From NCBI GenBank assembly GCA_040255405.1, contig JBDZUX010000028.1, positions 1 to 37,687 of the forward strand: 37,687 nt of DNA, read 5' to 3'. Shown here one piece after another: positions 23,613 to 32,859 of the stretch. Below the pieces are notes generated by a model. The model saw nothing but the letters and a program-made list of their open reading frames with translations. It did no database searches and had not been told where the DNA came from. Source of the DNA: 66-474 sp040255405. Lineage in GTDB: Bacteria > Pseudomonadota > Gammaproteobacteria > Xanthomonadales > Rhodanobacteraceae. The translations under genes were made by a program, and so were the position numbers. Position 1 is the stretch's first letter. Each line of letters opens with the position of its first letter.

Positions 23613-24658
23613 AACGCGCCGGCTGGGTGCTGCTTCCGCTCCTGACGTTCCTCGCTGGTGCCGGGGCCATGGCCGGCTGGCACGCCAGGCAGACGCAGCG
23701 CGCAGAAACCCATCAAGCACGTGCGAACGGCGGCGCGCGCATGTCGGCGCCGCCACCCGCAAACGCGGCGGGCAACGGTGCCCCCGCGGGCGTGTTGCCG
23801 CAGGCAGCATGGCCGCAAGACGCCCCCACGCCCGAGCAGGTGTTGTACGCGCAACCCGCGCTGGTGCGTCGCGAAGCGGCGAAACTGCAGCCGCGCACGC
23901 CGGGCGAGGTGAATCTCTACGCCATCGTGTTCGCGGGCGATGGCAGCCAGGACGTGTTCCGCAACGAAGCCGAATATTTCGACAGGCTGTTCTCGCAACG
24001 CCTCGGCGCCGCGGGCCACGTGATGGTGCTGGAAAACAACCCAGCGTCGTTGACCACGCGCCCGCTGGCGAGCTGGACCAACCTCGAAAGCGCGCTGGAT
24101 GCGGTCGCGTCGAGGATGGATACGAGCCAGGACATCCTGCTGCTGTATTTCACGACCCACGGCAGCGAAGACCACACGCTGCTGGTCGACATGGACCCGC
24201 TGCCGCTGGACCAGATCAGCGCCGGCGACTTGCCGGACATCCTCGCCGAGCACGACTTCAAATACAAAGTGGTGATCGTCAACGCATGCTATTCGGGCGG
24301 TTTCATTCCACCGTTGCGAGATCCCGACACCCTCGTCATCACCGCTGCGCGAAGCGATCGTTCATCGTTCGGCTGCGGTGAACAATCCGAGCTGACCTGG
24401 TTTGGGCACGCATTCCTGGTCAACGCGTTGAACGAAACCGACAACCTGCAACAGGCGTTCCGGCTTGCACGCACGCAGGTTGCAGGATGGGAACAGCGCG
24501 AGCGTTTCGAACCATCCGAGCCGCGGATCTGGGTCGGGCGCGACATCACACCGCAACTGGCGAAATGGCGGCAGCGCTTCGTTCCTGGCCCCGCGGTGCC
24601 GTTCGAGCCCGCCGCCGCGGCGCCGTCACCTGCTGCAACCGCGGGAAACACGCCATGA
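23609..24658 (+). CDS. Peptidase C13 (legumain-like) family protein, exported or membrane-anchored
   Basis: 349 residues. An N-terminal hydrophobic segment (4-24) acts as signal or anchor, followed by a Pro/Ala-rich linker. From about 102 the caspase/legumain fold appears: LYAIVFAGDGSQDVF, then catalytic His184 in YFTTHGSED and Cys227 in VIVNACYSGGF. These match the His/Cys dyad of clan CD. Family C13 includes legumains and GPI transamidases, which cut at Asn/Asp; the bacterial members are little studied. Its ATG overlaps the mtnC stop and its TGA overlaps the next ATG. The Pro/Ala-rich C-terminus (after about 315) is probably disordered. Specificity and partner are unknown. Confidence 0.85.
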   Translation: MKRAGWVLLPLLTFLAGAGAMAGWHARQTQRAETHQARANGGARMSAPPPANAAGNGAPAGVLPQAAWPQDAPTPEQVLYAQPALVRREAAKLQPRTPGEVNLYAIVFAGDGSQDVFRNEAEYFDRLFSQRLGAAGHVMVLENNPASLTTRPLASWTNLESALDAVASRMDTSQDILLLYFTTHGSEDHTLLVDMDPLPLDQISAGDLPDILAEHDFKYKVVIVNACYSGGFIPPLRDPDTLVITAARSDRSSFGCGEQSELTWFGHAFLVNALNETDNLQQAFRLARTQVAGWEQRERFEPSEPRIWVGRDITPQLAKWRQRFVPGPAVPFEPAAAAPSPAATAGNTP

Positions 24659-25563
24659 ACGTCCGGGCGGACGCGCCGACGCTGGTGATTCTGGCCGCCG
24701 GCCTCGGCCGCCGCTACGGCGATGCCAAGCAGGTCGCGGGCGCCGGCCCGTGCGGCGAATGGCTGCTCGAATATGCAATCCACGACGCCATCGCGGCCGG
24801 CTTCGGGCAAATCGTGATGGTCATCCGCGAATCCTTGCGCGAAACCCTCCAGCAGCGCCTGGCGCCGCACCTGCAAGGCCGCGCCGCCTTGCAGTTCGTG
24901 ACCCAGACCGTCGACGCGGTCCCCGAAGGCTGCACCGTCCCGGCGGGCCGGACCAGGCCGCTCGGTACCGGTCACGCGTTGTGGTGCTGCGCGCCGCTGC
25001 TGCGCGGCCCGTTCGCGGTGATCAATGCCGACGACTATTACGGGGGCGAGGCGTTCCACCTGCTGGCCGGCCACCTGCGCCGCGCCGCGCAGCCGGCCAT
25101 GATCGGCTATCGGCTCGATGCCACCCTCTCCGACCATGGTGGCGTCAATCGCGGCGTGTGCGAGGTCGACACCGAAGGGCACCTCGTGGCGGTCACTGAA
25201 TTCACCGACATCACCGCCCGCGACGGTGCGCTCACTGGCAGCGCGCCGGGCGGGACGCGCACGCGACTGCCGCCCGACGCGATCGTGTCGCTGAATTGTT
25301 GGGGCCTGCTGCCGGACCTGCTTCCCGGGCTCGAACGCGGGTTGCGCGAATTTCTGCCGCATGCGGACGCCGAAGACGAATATTTCCTGCCGCATGCAAT
25401 CGCGACGCACCTCGCGATGCACCATCAGAACCTTTCGGTGTTGCCCACCCACGACGCCTGGCTGGGTCTGACCTACCCCGATGATCGCGCGCGCGTCGCC
25501 TCCGCGATGGCGGCCCTGCACCAGTCAGGCACGTACCCGACCCCACTGTGGGCGCGCGAGTGA
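24655..25563 (+). CDS. Sugar nucleotidyltransferase family protein
   Basis: 302 residues with the NTP-transferase fold. The nucleotide loop LVILAAGLGRRYGDAKQ (10-26) and the metal-binding segment INADDYYGGEA are clear, so it probably transfers NMP from NTP to a sugar phosphate. The exact substrate is not evident; it does not look like a standard GlmU, RmlA or GalU sequence. Its stop overlaps the start of a NahK-like kinase. The kinase would make a sugar-1-phosphate and this enzyme the NDP-sugar. That two-step sugar activation is inferred from the pairing. Confidence 0.85.
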   Translation: MNVRADAPTLVILAAGLGRRYGDAKQVAGAGPCGEWLLEYAIHDAIAAGFGQIVMVIRESLRETLQQRLAPHLQGRAALQFVTQTVDAVPEGCTVPAGRTRPLGTGHALWCCAPLLRGPFAVINADDYYGGEAFHLLAGHLRRAAQPAMIGYRLDATLSDHGGVNRGVCEVDTEGHLVAVTEFTDITARDGALTGSAPGGTRTRLPPDAIVSLNCWGLLPDLLPGLERGLREFLPHADAEDEYFLPHAIATHLAMHHQNLSVLPTHDAWLGLTYPDDRARVASAMAALHQSGTYPTPLWARE

Positions 25564-26648
25564 ATGGCGCCGTTCGGCTCGATCCCGCCACGCGCAATGC
25601 ATTGGCGGCGGCCTGGGGATTGAGCCCCCACGCGCAGTTCGCGCCGCTCGGCAGCGGCCTGATCAACCGCACCCTGCTGGTCACCGATGACGGCCGCCGC
25701 CGCGTGCTGCAATGCCTCAACACGCAAGTGTTCCGCAATCCGGCACAGGTCATGCGCAATTGCCACATGGTCACCACGCATCTCGGCCGCGAGCGTGCGG
25801 CAGGCCGCTACGACTATGCGGTGCTGGAACTGGTGCCCACGCGCGCGGGCGAACCGGCCGCCATCCTGCCCGACGGGACGTGGTGGCGCATGGTCGGCCA
25901 TGTACCGGGCACCCGCACCCACGACACCGCCTGCAACACGTCGTTGGTGTTCGAAGCGGGGCGCGGCTTCGGCGCGTTCACCGCCGCGCTGTCCGGGCTC
26001 GATGTGGACGACGTGGGCGAAGTGATACCGCGGTTCCACGATCCGGTCGCGCGTTTCGAGGCGTTTCTTGCGGCGATGCAAGCCGATCGCGCCGGCCGTG
26101 TCGCCACCACGCAAGCCGAATGCGAATCCGCGCTGGGCTATCGTGACGTGCTGGACCACTGGCGAGGCCTGCTGGACGCAGGGCTGCCATGGCGCGTCAC
26201 GCACAATGATTGCAAATTGAACAACCTGCTGTTCGACGCGGATGATCGGGCGAGGTGCGTGATCGACCTGGACACCGTGATGCCCGGCAGCCTGTTGTTC
26301 GATTTCGGTGACATGGCGCGCACCATGGTGAGTCCCGTGCCGGAAGACTCGACCGACCTTGCGCGCGTGGGTATGCGGCACGACTACTTCGCGGCGCTTG
26401 CAGAAGGTTACATCAAGGGCTGCGGCGCGCTGCTGACGCCGCTCGAGCGCGACAACCTGGTGTTCGCCGCACGGCTCGTCACGGGCGTCATGGCCTTGCG
26501 GTTCCTCACCGACTGGCTGGATGGCGACCGCTACTACCGCGTCGATCGTCCTGCCCACAACCTCGATCGCGCGCGCAACCAGTTCGCGCTGTTTGCCGCT
26601 CTCTCCGCGCAAGCCGAATCGATGCAGGCTCTGGTGCAGTCAGGCTGA
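25560..26648 (+). CDS. APH-fold sugar kinase (N-acetylhexosamine-1-kinase-like)
   Basis: 362 residues from GTG 25560, which overlaps the previous stop as GTGA; an upstream GTG at 25548 is possible. The kinase lobe has LGSGLINRTLLV near the N-terminus, the catalytic loop HNDCKLNNLLFD (Asp about 217) and metal-binding DLDTVMPG (about 236). This combination resembles NahK-type N-acetylhexosamine 1-kinases rather than antibiotic kinases. With the preceding nucleotidyltransferase it could form an NDP-sugar salvage route. Its 3' end overlaps the end of hisIE, which runs the other way, by 9 bases. Confidence 0.83.
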   Translation: MNGAVRLDPATRNALAAAWGLSPHAQFAPLGSGLINRTLLVTDDGRRRVLQCLNTQVFRNPAQVMRNCHMVTTHLGRERAAGRYDYAVLELVPTRAGEPAAILPDGTWWRMVGHVPGTRTHDTACNTSLVFEAGRGFGAFTAALSGLDVDDVGEVIPRFHDPVARFEAFLAAMQADRAGRVATTQAECESALGYRDVLDHWRGLLDAGLPWRVTHNDCKLNNLLFDADDRARCVIDLDTVMPGSLLFDFGDMARTMVSPVPEDSTDLARVGMRHDYFAALAEGYIKGCGALLTPLERDNLVFAARLVTGVMALRFLTDWLDGDRYYRVDRPAHNLDRARNQFALFAALSAQAESMQALVQSG

Positions 26649-27269
26649 TCCACCGGTCGAACCGTGGCGACGCTCCAGTGTCGCGCCCACGTCGGCCAGC
26701 GACAAACCGCGTGCCCGCAACAGAACCATCAGGTGATAGACCAGGTCGGCGGCCTCCCCAAGCAGCGCGGCGTCATCCTGGACCACCGCGGCCAGCGCCG
26801 TCTCGACGCCCTCCTCGCCGACCTTCTGCGCGATACGGGGCACGCCTGCTTCGAACAGTCCGGTGGTGTAGCTGCCGGCCGGGCGCTCGGCGCCACGGCA
26901 TTCGATCAGTCCATCCAGTTCGGCGAGAAATGCCAATGGGAACTTCGCATCTTCGCCGAAACAACTCGCGTTGCCGAGATGGCAGGTCGGGCCGCGCGGT
27001 GCGGCTTCGACCAACAGGGCGTCGCGATCGCAGTCTACGCGGATCGATTTCACTTCCAGGACGTGGCCCGACGTTTCACCCTTCTGCCACAACCGTCGCT
27101 TGCTTCGGCTCCAGAACGTGACGAATCCCGAAGCCCGGGTTGCGGCCACTGCTTCCGCATTCATGTATCCGAGCATCAGTACCTCGCCGGTCGCGACGTG
27201 TTGCACGATCGCCGGCACGAGGCCGCCGCCCTTGTCAAAGTCCAGGTCTTGCAGGTCGATATCGTTCAT
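26640..27269 (-). CDS. hisI: Phosphoribosyl-AMP cyclohydrolase / phosphoribosyl-ATP pyrophosphatase
   Basis: 209-residue fused HisIE. The N-terminal cyclohydrolase half (about 1-110) has VDCDRDALL and zinc Cys80, Cys96 and Cys103. The C-terminal pyrophosphatase half (about 115-205) has the GEEGVETALAAV and EAADLVYHLMVLL helices. It catalyses steps 2 and 3 of histidine synthesis. It is the last gene of the his operon, 12 bases after hisF. The stop overlaps the converging kinase gene. Confidence 0.95.
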   Translation of the reverse strand: MNDIDLQDLDFDKGGGLVPAIVQHVATGEVLMLGYMNAEAVAATRASGFVTFWSRSKRRLWQKGETSGHVLEVKSIRVDCDRDALLVEAAPRGPTCHLGNASCFGEDAKFPLAFLAELDGLIECRGAERPAGSYTTGLFEAGVPRIAQKVGEEGVETALAAVVQDDAALLGEAADLVYHLMVLLRARGLSLADVGATLERRHGSTGGSA

Positions 27270-27281
27270 GGGTACCGCCGA

Positions 27282-28052
27282 TCAGATCCGCACCGCGACG
27301 CCCTCGCGTTGCAGCCACATTTTCAAGGCTGGAATGCCGATCACTCCGGCATGGAACACACCGGCCGCCAATGCGCCATCCACGTCCGCCAGATCGAAAA
27401 CGTCTCGAAAATGCTCCCGCACGCCGGCGCCGCCCGAAGCCACCAACGGCACGCGGCACAGGGTGCGCGCCGCGCGCAACTGCTCGATGTCGTAACCGGC
27501 GCGGACGCCATCGCTGCCCATGCAGTTCAAGACGATTTCGCCGGCGCCGCGGCATTGCGCTTCGTCGATCCAGTCCAGCGTGCGCCGTGCAAGGCTTCGC
27601 GTTCGCGCCGGATCGCCGGTGTACTGGCGCACCCGCCATTCGCCATCGTCGTCACGCAGTGAGTCGATGCCCACCACGACGCATTGCACGCCGAACGCCT
27701 CGGCCAACTCGTCGATCAAGGCGGCCCGTTCGAGCGCGGGCGAATTGACGGAAATCTTGTCCGCACCCGCGTGCAACATCGCGCGCGCGTCCTCGACGCC
27801 GCCAATGCCGCCGGCCACGCAGAATGGGATGTCGATTTCGCGCGCCACCCGCTCCACCCAGCCGCGATCGACCGTCCGGTGTTCGGGACTCGCGGCGATG
27901 TCGTAGAGCACAAGCTCATCGGCGCCGGCGTCGCGGTAGCGCAGCGCCAGCTCGACGATGTCGCCCACGACGACGTGGTCGCGGAAGCCGACCCCCTTCA
28001 CGACCTTGCCGTCCTTCACGTCGAGGCAGGCAATGATGCGACGACTCAGCAT
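27282..28052 (-). CDS. hisF: Imidazole glycerol phosphate synthase, cyclase subunit
   Basis: 256-residue TIM barrel. Catalytic Asp11 (IIACLDVKDGKVVKG) and Asp130 (VVVGIDSLRD) are both in place, with the phosphate loops AGGIGGVEDAR and ASGGAGVREHF. It uses ammonia from HisH to form imidazole glycerol phosphate and AICAR. Its start overlaps the hisA stop by 7 bases. Confidence 0.96.
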   Translation of the reverse strand: MLSRRIIACLDVKDGKVVKGVGFRDHVVVGDIVELALRYRDAGADELVLYDIAASPEHRTVDRGWVERVAREIDIPFCVAGGIGGVEDARAMLHAGADKISVNSPALERAALIDELAEAFGVQCVVVGIDSLRDDDGEWRVRQYTGDPARTRSLARRTLDWIDEAQCRGAGEIVLNCMGSDGVRAGYDIEQLRAARTLCRVPLVASGGAGVREHFRDVFDLADVDGALAAGVFHAGVIGIPALKMWLQREGVAVRI

Positions 28053-28777
28053 GTCAGCGCCTCCGCCAGCGTGAAACGGCGCTCCAGCAGCGCGCGGCCG
28101 AGGATCACGCCGACGACGCCGGTCGCGCGTACCGCGCGGATGTCGTCGAGCGAACTTGCGCCGCCGGACGCCTGCACCGCGAAACCAGGCGCGAGACCCA
28201 GCAAATCGCGATACAGATCCAGGCTGAAACCGCCCAGGGTGCCGTCGCGGGCGATGTCCGTGCATAGCACGTGCCGCGCACCCGCGCGCGCGCAACGTGC
28301 GGCGAGCGTGGCGAAATCGACGCCGGACTCCTCGGTCCAGCCGTGCACCGGCAATCGCCACGCGCCGGCATCCCGGCGCACGTCCAGTGCCAGCGCCAGG
28401 CGCTCCGATCCGAATCGCTCGATCCACCGCGTGGTGGTTTCGGGATCCCGCACGGCAAGGCTGCCGACCACCACCCGCGCCACCCCGGCCGAATACAGGC
28501 GCTGCAGGTCATCGACGCTGCGCACACCGCCCCCGACCTGGAGCTTGAGCGTCCCGGCCCGGGCGATGCTTTCGATTGCGGCCAGGTTTTCCATCCGGCC
28601 CGAGCGTGCGCCGTCGAGGTCCACCACGTGCAGCCAGCGCGCGCCTTGTCCGGCATAGTCGTGCGCGAGCTCGAGCGGATCGATAGGGAAAGCCGTTTCG
28701 CGCGCGTAATCGCCCTGCCGCAAGCGCACCACGCCGCCGCCGCGCAAGTCGATCGCGGGGATCACCTGGAAGCTCAT
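28046..28777 (-). CDS. hisA: ProFAR isomerase
   Basis: 243-residue TIM barrel. Asp10 (VIPAIDLRGGGVVRL) and Asp132 (LALDVRR) are the acid/base pair. VGGGVRSVDD and ASGGASSLDDI are the two phosphate loops. It isomerises the aminoaldose to the aminoketose, step 4. The ATG overlaps the hisH stop (ATGA). The frame extends upstream into hisH, but the conserved start is at 28777. Confidence 0.96.
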   Translation of the reverse strand: MSFQVIPAIDLRGGGVVRLRQGDYARETAFPIDPLELAHDYAGQGARWLHVVDLDGARSGRMENLAAIESIARAGTLKLQVGGGVRSVDDLQRLYSAGVARVVVGSLAVRDPETTTRWIERFGSERLALALDVRRDAGAWRLPVHGWTEESGVDFATLAARCARAGARHVLCTDIARDGTLGGFSLDLYRDLLGLAPGFAVQASGGASSLDDIRAVRATGVVGVILGRALLERRFTLAEALTC

Positions 28778-29358
28778 GCGGCAAGGAATCCACGCAGCAC
28801 CATGGCGCCAAGCTGCGCCGAGCGCTCCGGGTGGTATTGCACGCCGGTGAAATTGCCGCGGCCGATGGCGGCGGAAAAAGTCGTGCCGTGGTCGCAAGTC
28901 GCCAGTGTTGCGGCGCACGGCGGCACCGCATAACCGTGCACGAAGTACGCCCAATCTTCCGCGTGCGACAACCATGCGTGCGGTGCAACGATGCGCACCC
29001 GGTTCCAGCCCATGTGCGGCACCCGCGACCCCGCACCTTGCCGGATCCTACGGACCGTGGCATCGACGATGCCGAGGCAATCGGTATCGCCCTCTTCCGA
29101 TCGCGTGCACAGCAACTGCATGCCAAGGCATACGCCGAGCACCGGCTGGGTCAGGCCGCGCAGCACGTCGACGAGATGCAGTTCGCGCAGCCGCGCCATC
29201 GCCGCGGCAGCCGCGCCGACCCCCGGCAGGATCACCTTGTCGGCAGCGCGGATCACCGCGGCATCCGCGGTCAGCTCGGCGTCAACGCCCAACCGCTGCA
29301 GGGCGTAACGCATCGAGCCGATGTTGGCGCCGCCCGAATCCACCAGCACCACGCTCAT
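28774..29358 (-). CDS. hisH: Imidazole glycerol phosphate synthase, glutamine amidotransferase subunit
   Basis: 194-residue class I glutaminase. The nucleophile Cys77 lies in VLGVCLGMQLL; His176 and Glu178 in GVQYHPERS complete the triad. It releases ammonia to HisF. Start and stop both overlap neighbours by 4 bases. Confidence 0.96.
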   Translation of the reverse strand: MSVVLVDSGGANIGSMRYALQRLGVDAELTADAAVIRAADKVILPGVGAAAAAMARLRELHLVDVLRGLTQPVLGVCLGMQLLCTRSEEGDTDCLGIVDATVRRIRQGAGSRVPHMGWNRVRIVAPHAWLSHAEDWAYFVHGYAVPPCAATLATCDHGTTFSAAIGRGNFTGVQYHPERSAQLGAMVLRGFLAA

Positions 29359-30422
29359 GCCAGTACGCCCTTGGTGCTGGGCAGCGCCGCGCCCTCGCGC
29401 CGGAGGGCCTGGCGCAGCGCACGCGCGACGACCTTGAAGCAGGCCTCCACCATGTGGTGCGCGTTGTCGCCGCGTACCGCGAGGTGCAGGTTCGCGCCCA
29501 GCGCATCGCACAGCGAGCGGAAGAAGTGAGGCACCATCTCGGTCGCGAATCCGCCCACGCGTTCCCGCGGAAACCCGCCTTCGAAGACAAAATACGCCCG
29601 CCCGGAAAGATCGAGCCGCGCCTCCGCCGCGCTTTCATCCATCGGCAGCGCGAAACCATAACGGGCGATGCCGCGCTTGTTTCCCAACGCGCGTCGCAGG
29701 GCCCCGCCGATCGCCAACCCGCAGTCCTCGACGGTGTGGTGCTCGTCGACACCGAGATCGCCCGTGCAGCGCAGGCGCAGCGCAAAGCCGCCATGCTTGC
29801 CGAGTTGTTCCAGCATGTGGTCGAAAAAGCCGATGCCGGTCGCGATGTCGGGTTCGCCCGCGCGATCGAGATCGACCCGCACCGCCACGCGGGTTTCGCG
29901 GGTGGCGCGCTCCACCTCGGCCGTGCGCGGGCCGTCCAGCAAGCGGTGCGCGATTTCGCTCCAGTCGAGACCATCCGGGCCGACGCGGAAGCCGCGCACG
30001 CCGAGGTTGGCGGCCAGCTGCATGTCGGTTTCGCGATCGCCGACGACCGCCGAATCGGTGCGGCTCCAGCCGTCGTCGGCAAGGTAGTGACGCAGCATGC
30101 CGATACCGGGCTTGCGCGTGTCGAGGTGTTCGCGTTCGAAACTGCGGTCGATCAACACTTCGTGGAAGTGGATGCCTTGCGAGGCAAGGATGCGCAACAA
30201 CAAATCCTGCGGGCCACGGAAATCCGCCTCCGGGAAACCGTCGGTGCCAAGGCCATCCTGATTGCTGACCATCACCAAGGCGTAGCCCGCCGCGACACAG
30301 CGTTGCAACGCGGCGACAACGCCCGGCACGAGGTCGAATTTCTCGAAGCGGTCGAGTTGTTCACCGGCTGGCTCGACCACCAGGCAGCCGTCGCGATCGA
30401 GGAACAACAGTCTGCGACTCAT
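29355..30422 (-). CDS. hisB: Bifunctional histidinol-phosphatase / imidazoleglycerol-phosphate dehydratase
   Basis: 355 residues, like the enterobacterial fused HisB. The N-terminal HAD phosphatase has FLDRDG (Asp9, Asp11). The C-terminal dehydratase (from about 170) has DHMLEQLGKHGGF, DEHHTVEDCGL and DNAHHMVEACFK, whose His/Glu residues bind manganese. It carries steps 6 and 8 of the pathway. It overlaps hisC and hisH by 4 bases each. Confidence 0.96.
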   Translation of the reverse strand: MSRRLLFLDRDGCLVVEPAGEQLDRFEKFDLVPGVVAALQRCVAAGYALVMVSNQDGLGTDGFPEADFRGPQDLLLRILASQGIHFHEVLIDRSFEREHLDTRKPGIGMLRHYLADDGWSRTDSAVVGDRETDMQLAANLGVRGFRVGPDGLDWSEIAHRLLDGPRTAEVERATRETRVAVRVDLDRAGEPDIATGIGFFDHMLEQLGKHGGFALRLRCTGDLGVDEHHTVEDCGLAIGGALRRALGNKRGIARYGFALPMDESAAEARLDLSGRAYFVFEGGFPRERVGGFATEMVPHFFRSLCDALGANLHLAVRGDNAHHMVEACFKVVARALRQALRREGAALPSTKGVLA

Positions 30423-31534
30423 GCTGGTTGCTCCACGCGCATGGCGCCACGTCCCGCGGCGGCCGCGCCGCGGCACGCATCCAGGGTCCGCAGCACGCGA
30501 TCGTTCTCCGCGGGGGTGCCGAGCGTGATGCGCAGCGCATCGCCGAGCGACGGGTAGCGGCGCACATCGCGCACCACGATGCCGGCCCGCGACAGCGCCC
30601 CAATCACCGCCTCCGGATCATGGAAGCGCACGGTGAGGAAATTGGCCTGGGATGGCAGCACCTCGCGCACGCAGGCGAGTTGCGCCATGGCGGTACCCAC
30701 GCGCGCACGCTCGCGAACGGTCAAGGCAACGCGCTCGCGCATCATGCATTCGCCCGCGGCGGACACCGCGCGCAAGGCCGCTTCCACGCATGGCGCCGGC
30801 AACGGATAGGGTGGCATCAGCTTGCGCAACAGGGCGACCACCCGCGCATCGGCAAGCAACGCACCGACGCGCGCGCCGGCCAATGCCCAGGCCTTCGACA
30901 GGGTTCGCAGCACCACCAGGTTCGCGGGCGTTCCTGCGCAACCCGCGACGCTACCGCAACCGGCGTCCGGCTCCACGAACTCGACGTACGCCTCGTCGAC
31001 CACCAGCAGCGCGCGTTCACGCAGCGCCTCCGCCATGCGCAGGATCGTGGCGCGCGGCACCGACGCGCCGGTCGGGTTGTTGGGCGCGCAAACGAACACC
31101 AATTTCACCGCCGGCGTCACCTTCGCCAGCAGCGCATCGGCATCGACTGTAAAATCGTCGCGCAGCGGCGACTCGATCACACCAGCGCCTTGGACGCGTG
31201 CGCTTGTCGCGTACATGCCGAAGGTCGGCGGCGAAACCAGGATGGCGTCGCGCCTCGCCGCGCAGAACGCGCGCACCAGCAGGTCGATGCCTTCGTCACT
31301 GCCGCGTCCGGCCAGCACGCGCGACGGCTCGACCCCGTACAGTTCCGCAAGCCGGTCCAGCAGTGCCGCCGGTTGCGGATCGGGGTAGCGATTCCAGCCG
31401 TTGTCGTGGCCGAACGGTGGCCACGGCGATTCATTGGCGTTGAGCAGGACGCCGCAGCCACGGGCTTCCATGCGGGCGGATGAATACGCTTGCAGCGCCC
31501 GGATTTCCGGGCGAGCGAGATCCAGGGGGTTCAT
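30419..31534 (-). CDS. hisC: Histidinol-phosphate aminotransferase
   Basis: 371-residue fold-type I PLP enzyme. The PLP lysine is Lys214 in RTLSKAWALAGARVG. NANESPWPP at the N-terminus, PNNPTG (151-156) and VVDEAYVEF are characteristic of HisC. It makes histidinol phosphate using glutamate. Overlaps of 4 bases join it to hisD and hisB. Confidence 0.95.
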   Translation of the reverse strand: MNPLDLARPEIRALQAYSSARMEARGCGVLLNANESPWPPFGHDNGWNRYPDPQPAALLDRLAELYGVEPSRVLAGRGSDEGIDLLVRAFCAARRDAILVSPPTFGMYATSARVQGAGVIESPLRDDFTVDADALLAKVTPAVKLVFVCAPNNPTGASVPRATILRMAEALRERALLVVDEAYVEFVEPDAGCGSVAGCAGTPANLVVLRTLSKAWALAGARVGALLADARVVALLRKLMPPYPLPAPCVEAALRAVSAAGECMMRERVALTVRERARVGTAMAQLACVREVLPSQANFLTVRFHDPEAVIGALSRAGIVVRDVRRYPSLGDALRITLGTPAENDRVLRTLDACRGAAAAGRGAMRVEQPA

Positions 31535-32859
31535 GCCACGGCATCCTCCGCCGGCGCATCGGCTTCCATGGCATCCAGCCGCACCTCGACCGCGCGGCGG
31601 TGCGCATCCAGTCGTTCGGCGGCAGCCAGCCTTGCCGCGCACGGGCCGATCGCGCGCAACCCCGCGGCCGTGCATTCCTGGACGGTGACCCGCTTCTGGA
31701 AACTCGCCACCGACAAGCCGCCGACGCTGCGCGCCCAACCATAGGTAGGCAGCACGTGGTTGCTGCCGCTGCAATAGTCACCCAGCGACTCCGGCGTCCA
31801 CGGACCGAGGAACACCGATCCGGCGTGGCGAATCGCATCCAGCCAGCGGCGCGGCTCGCGCACCTGCACGATCAGGTGCTCCGGTGCATAGAGGTTGCCC
31901 ACCACGAACGCCTGCGCGATCGAGGGGACCCGGATCAGGCGGCCGTGCACCAGCGATTGCCGCGCGGTTGCGGCGCGCGGCAAGCTCGCGCACTGGCATT
32001 CCACTTCGCCTGCGACCGCATCCAGCAGCGCAGCCGAATCGCTGATCAGCGACACCTGCGAGTCGGGCCCGTGTTCGGCCTGCGACAACAAGTCGGCGGC
32101 GACGAACGCGGGGTTGGCGGATGCATCGGCGATCACCAGGACTTCGGAAGGCCCCGCCGGCATGTCGATGGCGGTACCCGACGGATCGGACGCAACCTGC
32201 AGCTTGGCTTCGGTGACGAAGGCATTGCCGGGTCCGAACAACTTGTCGCAGCGCGGAACGGATTGCGTGCCCCAGGCCATTGCCGCGATCGCCTGCGCGC
32301 CGCCGAGTTTGAACACGCGGCGCACGCCGCACGCGCGCGCCGCGTGCAGCACGGCCGGATCGCAGCCGCCATCCGCCCGCGGCGGCGAACACAGCACCAC
32401 TTCCTCGCAGCCAGCCAACCGGGCGGGAATCGCCAGCATCAACACGGTCGAGGGCAGCGGGGCACTGCCCGCCGGTACATACAGGCCGGCGCGCTCGATC
32501 GCGCGCGACACGCGATCCACCCGCACGCCAGGCGCAGTTTCCAGTGTCACCGTGTCCGACATGCAGGCGCGATGGAATGCCTCGATGCGCCCCGCCGCTT
32601 CCGCGATCGCGCATTTCAATGACTCGTCGAGGGCCGCGCTGGCCGCTTCGAATTCGGCCCCGGTCGCCTCGAATGCCGCGAGATCAACCCGGTCGAATCG
32701 CGCCGAGTAGCGTCGCAATGCTTCATCGCCATGCCCACGCACCCCGGCCAGGATTTCCGCGACGGTCACGCGCAGTTCCGCACCGCGCGCTTGTGGCGGC
32801 CGAGCCAATGCCTCGGCGCGTCCGGCCTCGTCCAGCACGGCCCATTCGATGCGCCTCAT
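31531..32859 (-). CDS. hisD: Histidinol dehydrogenase
   Basis: 442 residues. Typical segments are YVPAGSAPLPSTVLM, FGPGNAFVTEAK, DMPAGPSEVLVIAD, LLSQAEHGPDSQ (zinc and catalytic His/Gln) and GSNHVLPTYGWAR. It performs the final two oxidations to histidine with NAD and zinc. The start at 32859 overlaps the hisG stop; upstream frame extension belongs to hisG sequence. Confidence 0.96.
   Translation of the reverse strand: MRRIEWAVLDEAGRAEALARPPQARGAELRVTVAEILAGVRGHGDEALRRYSARFDRVDLAAFEATGAEFEAASAALDESLKCAIAEAAGRIEAFHRACMSDTVTLETAPGVRVDRVSRAIERAGLYVPAGSAPLPSTVLMLAIPARLAGCEEVVLCSPPRADGGCDPAVLHAARACGVRRVFKLGGAQAIAAMAWGTQSVPRCDKLFGPGNAFVTEAKLQVASDPSGTAIDMPAGPSEVLVIADASANPAFVAADLLSQAEHGPDSQVSLISDSAALLDAVAGEVECQCASLPRAATARQSLVHGRLIRVPSIAQAFVVGNLYAPEHLIVQVREPRRWLDAIRHAGSVFLGPWTPESLGDYCSGSNHVLPTYGWARSVGGLSVASFQKRVTVQECTAAGLRAIGPCAARLAAAERLDAHRRAVEVRLDAMEADAPAEDAVA

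Noticed and set aside
25560..26648. Aminoglycoside-resistance kinase
   Set aside because: The APH-like fold is shared, but the HNDCKLNNLLFD loop and the nucleotidyltransferase partner fit a sugar kinase better.
28905..30557. Long plus-strand frames across hisH, hisB and other his genes
   Set aside because: They are antisense to well-supported his genes and have biased composition.
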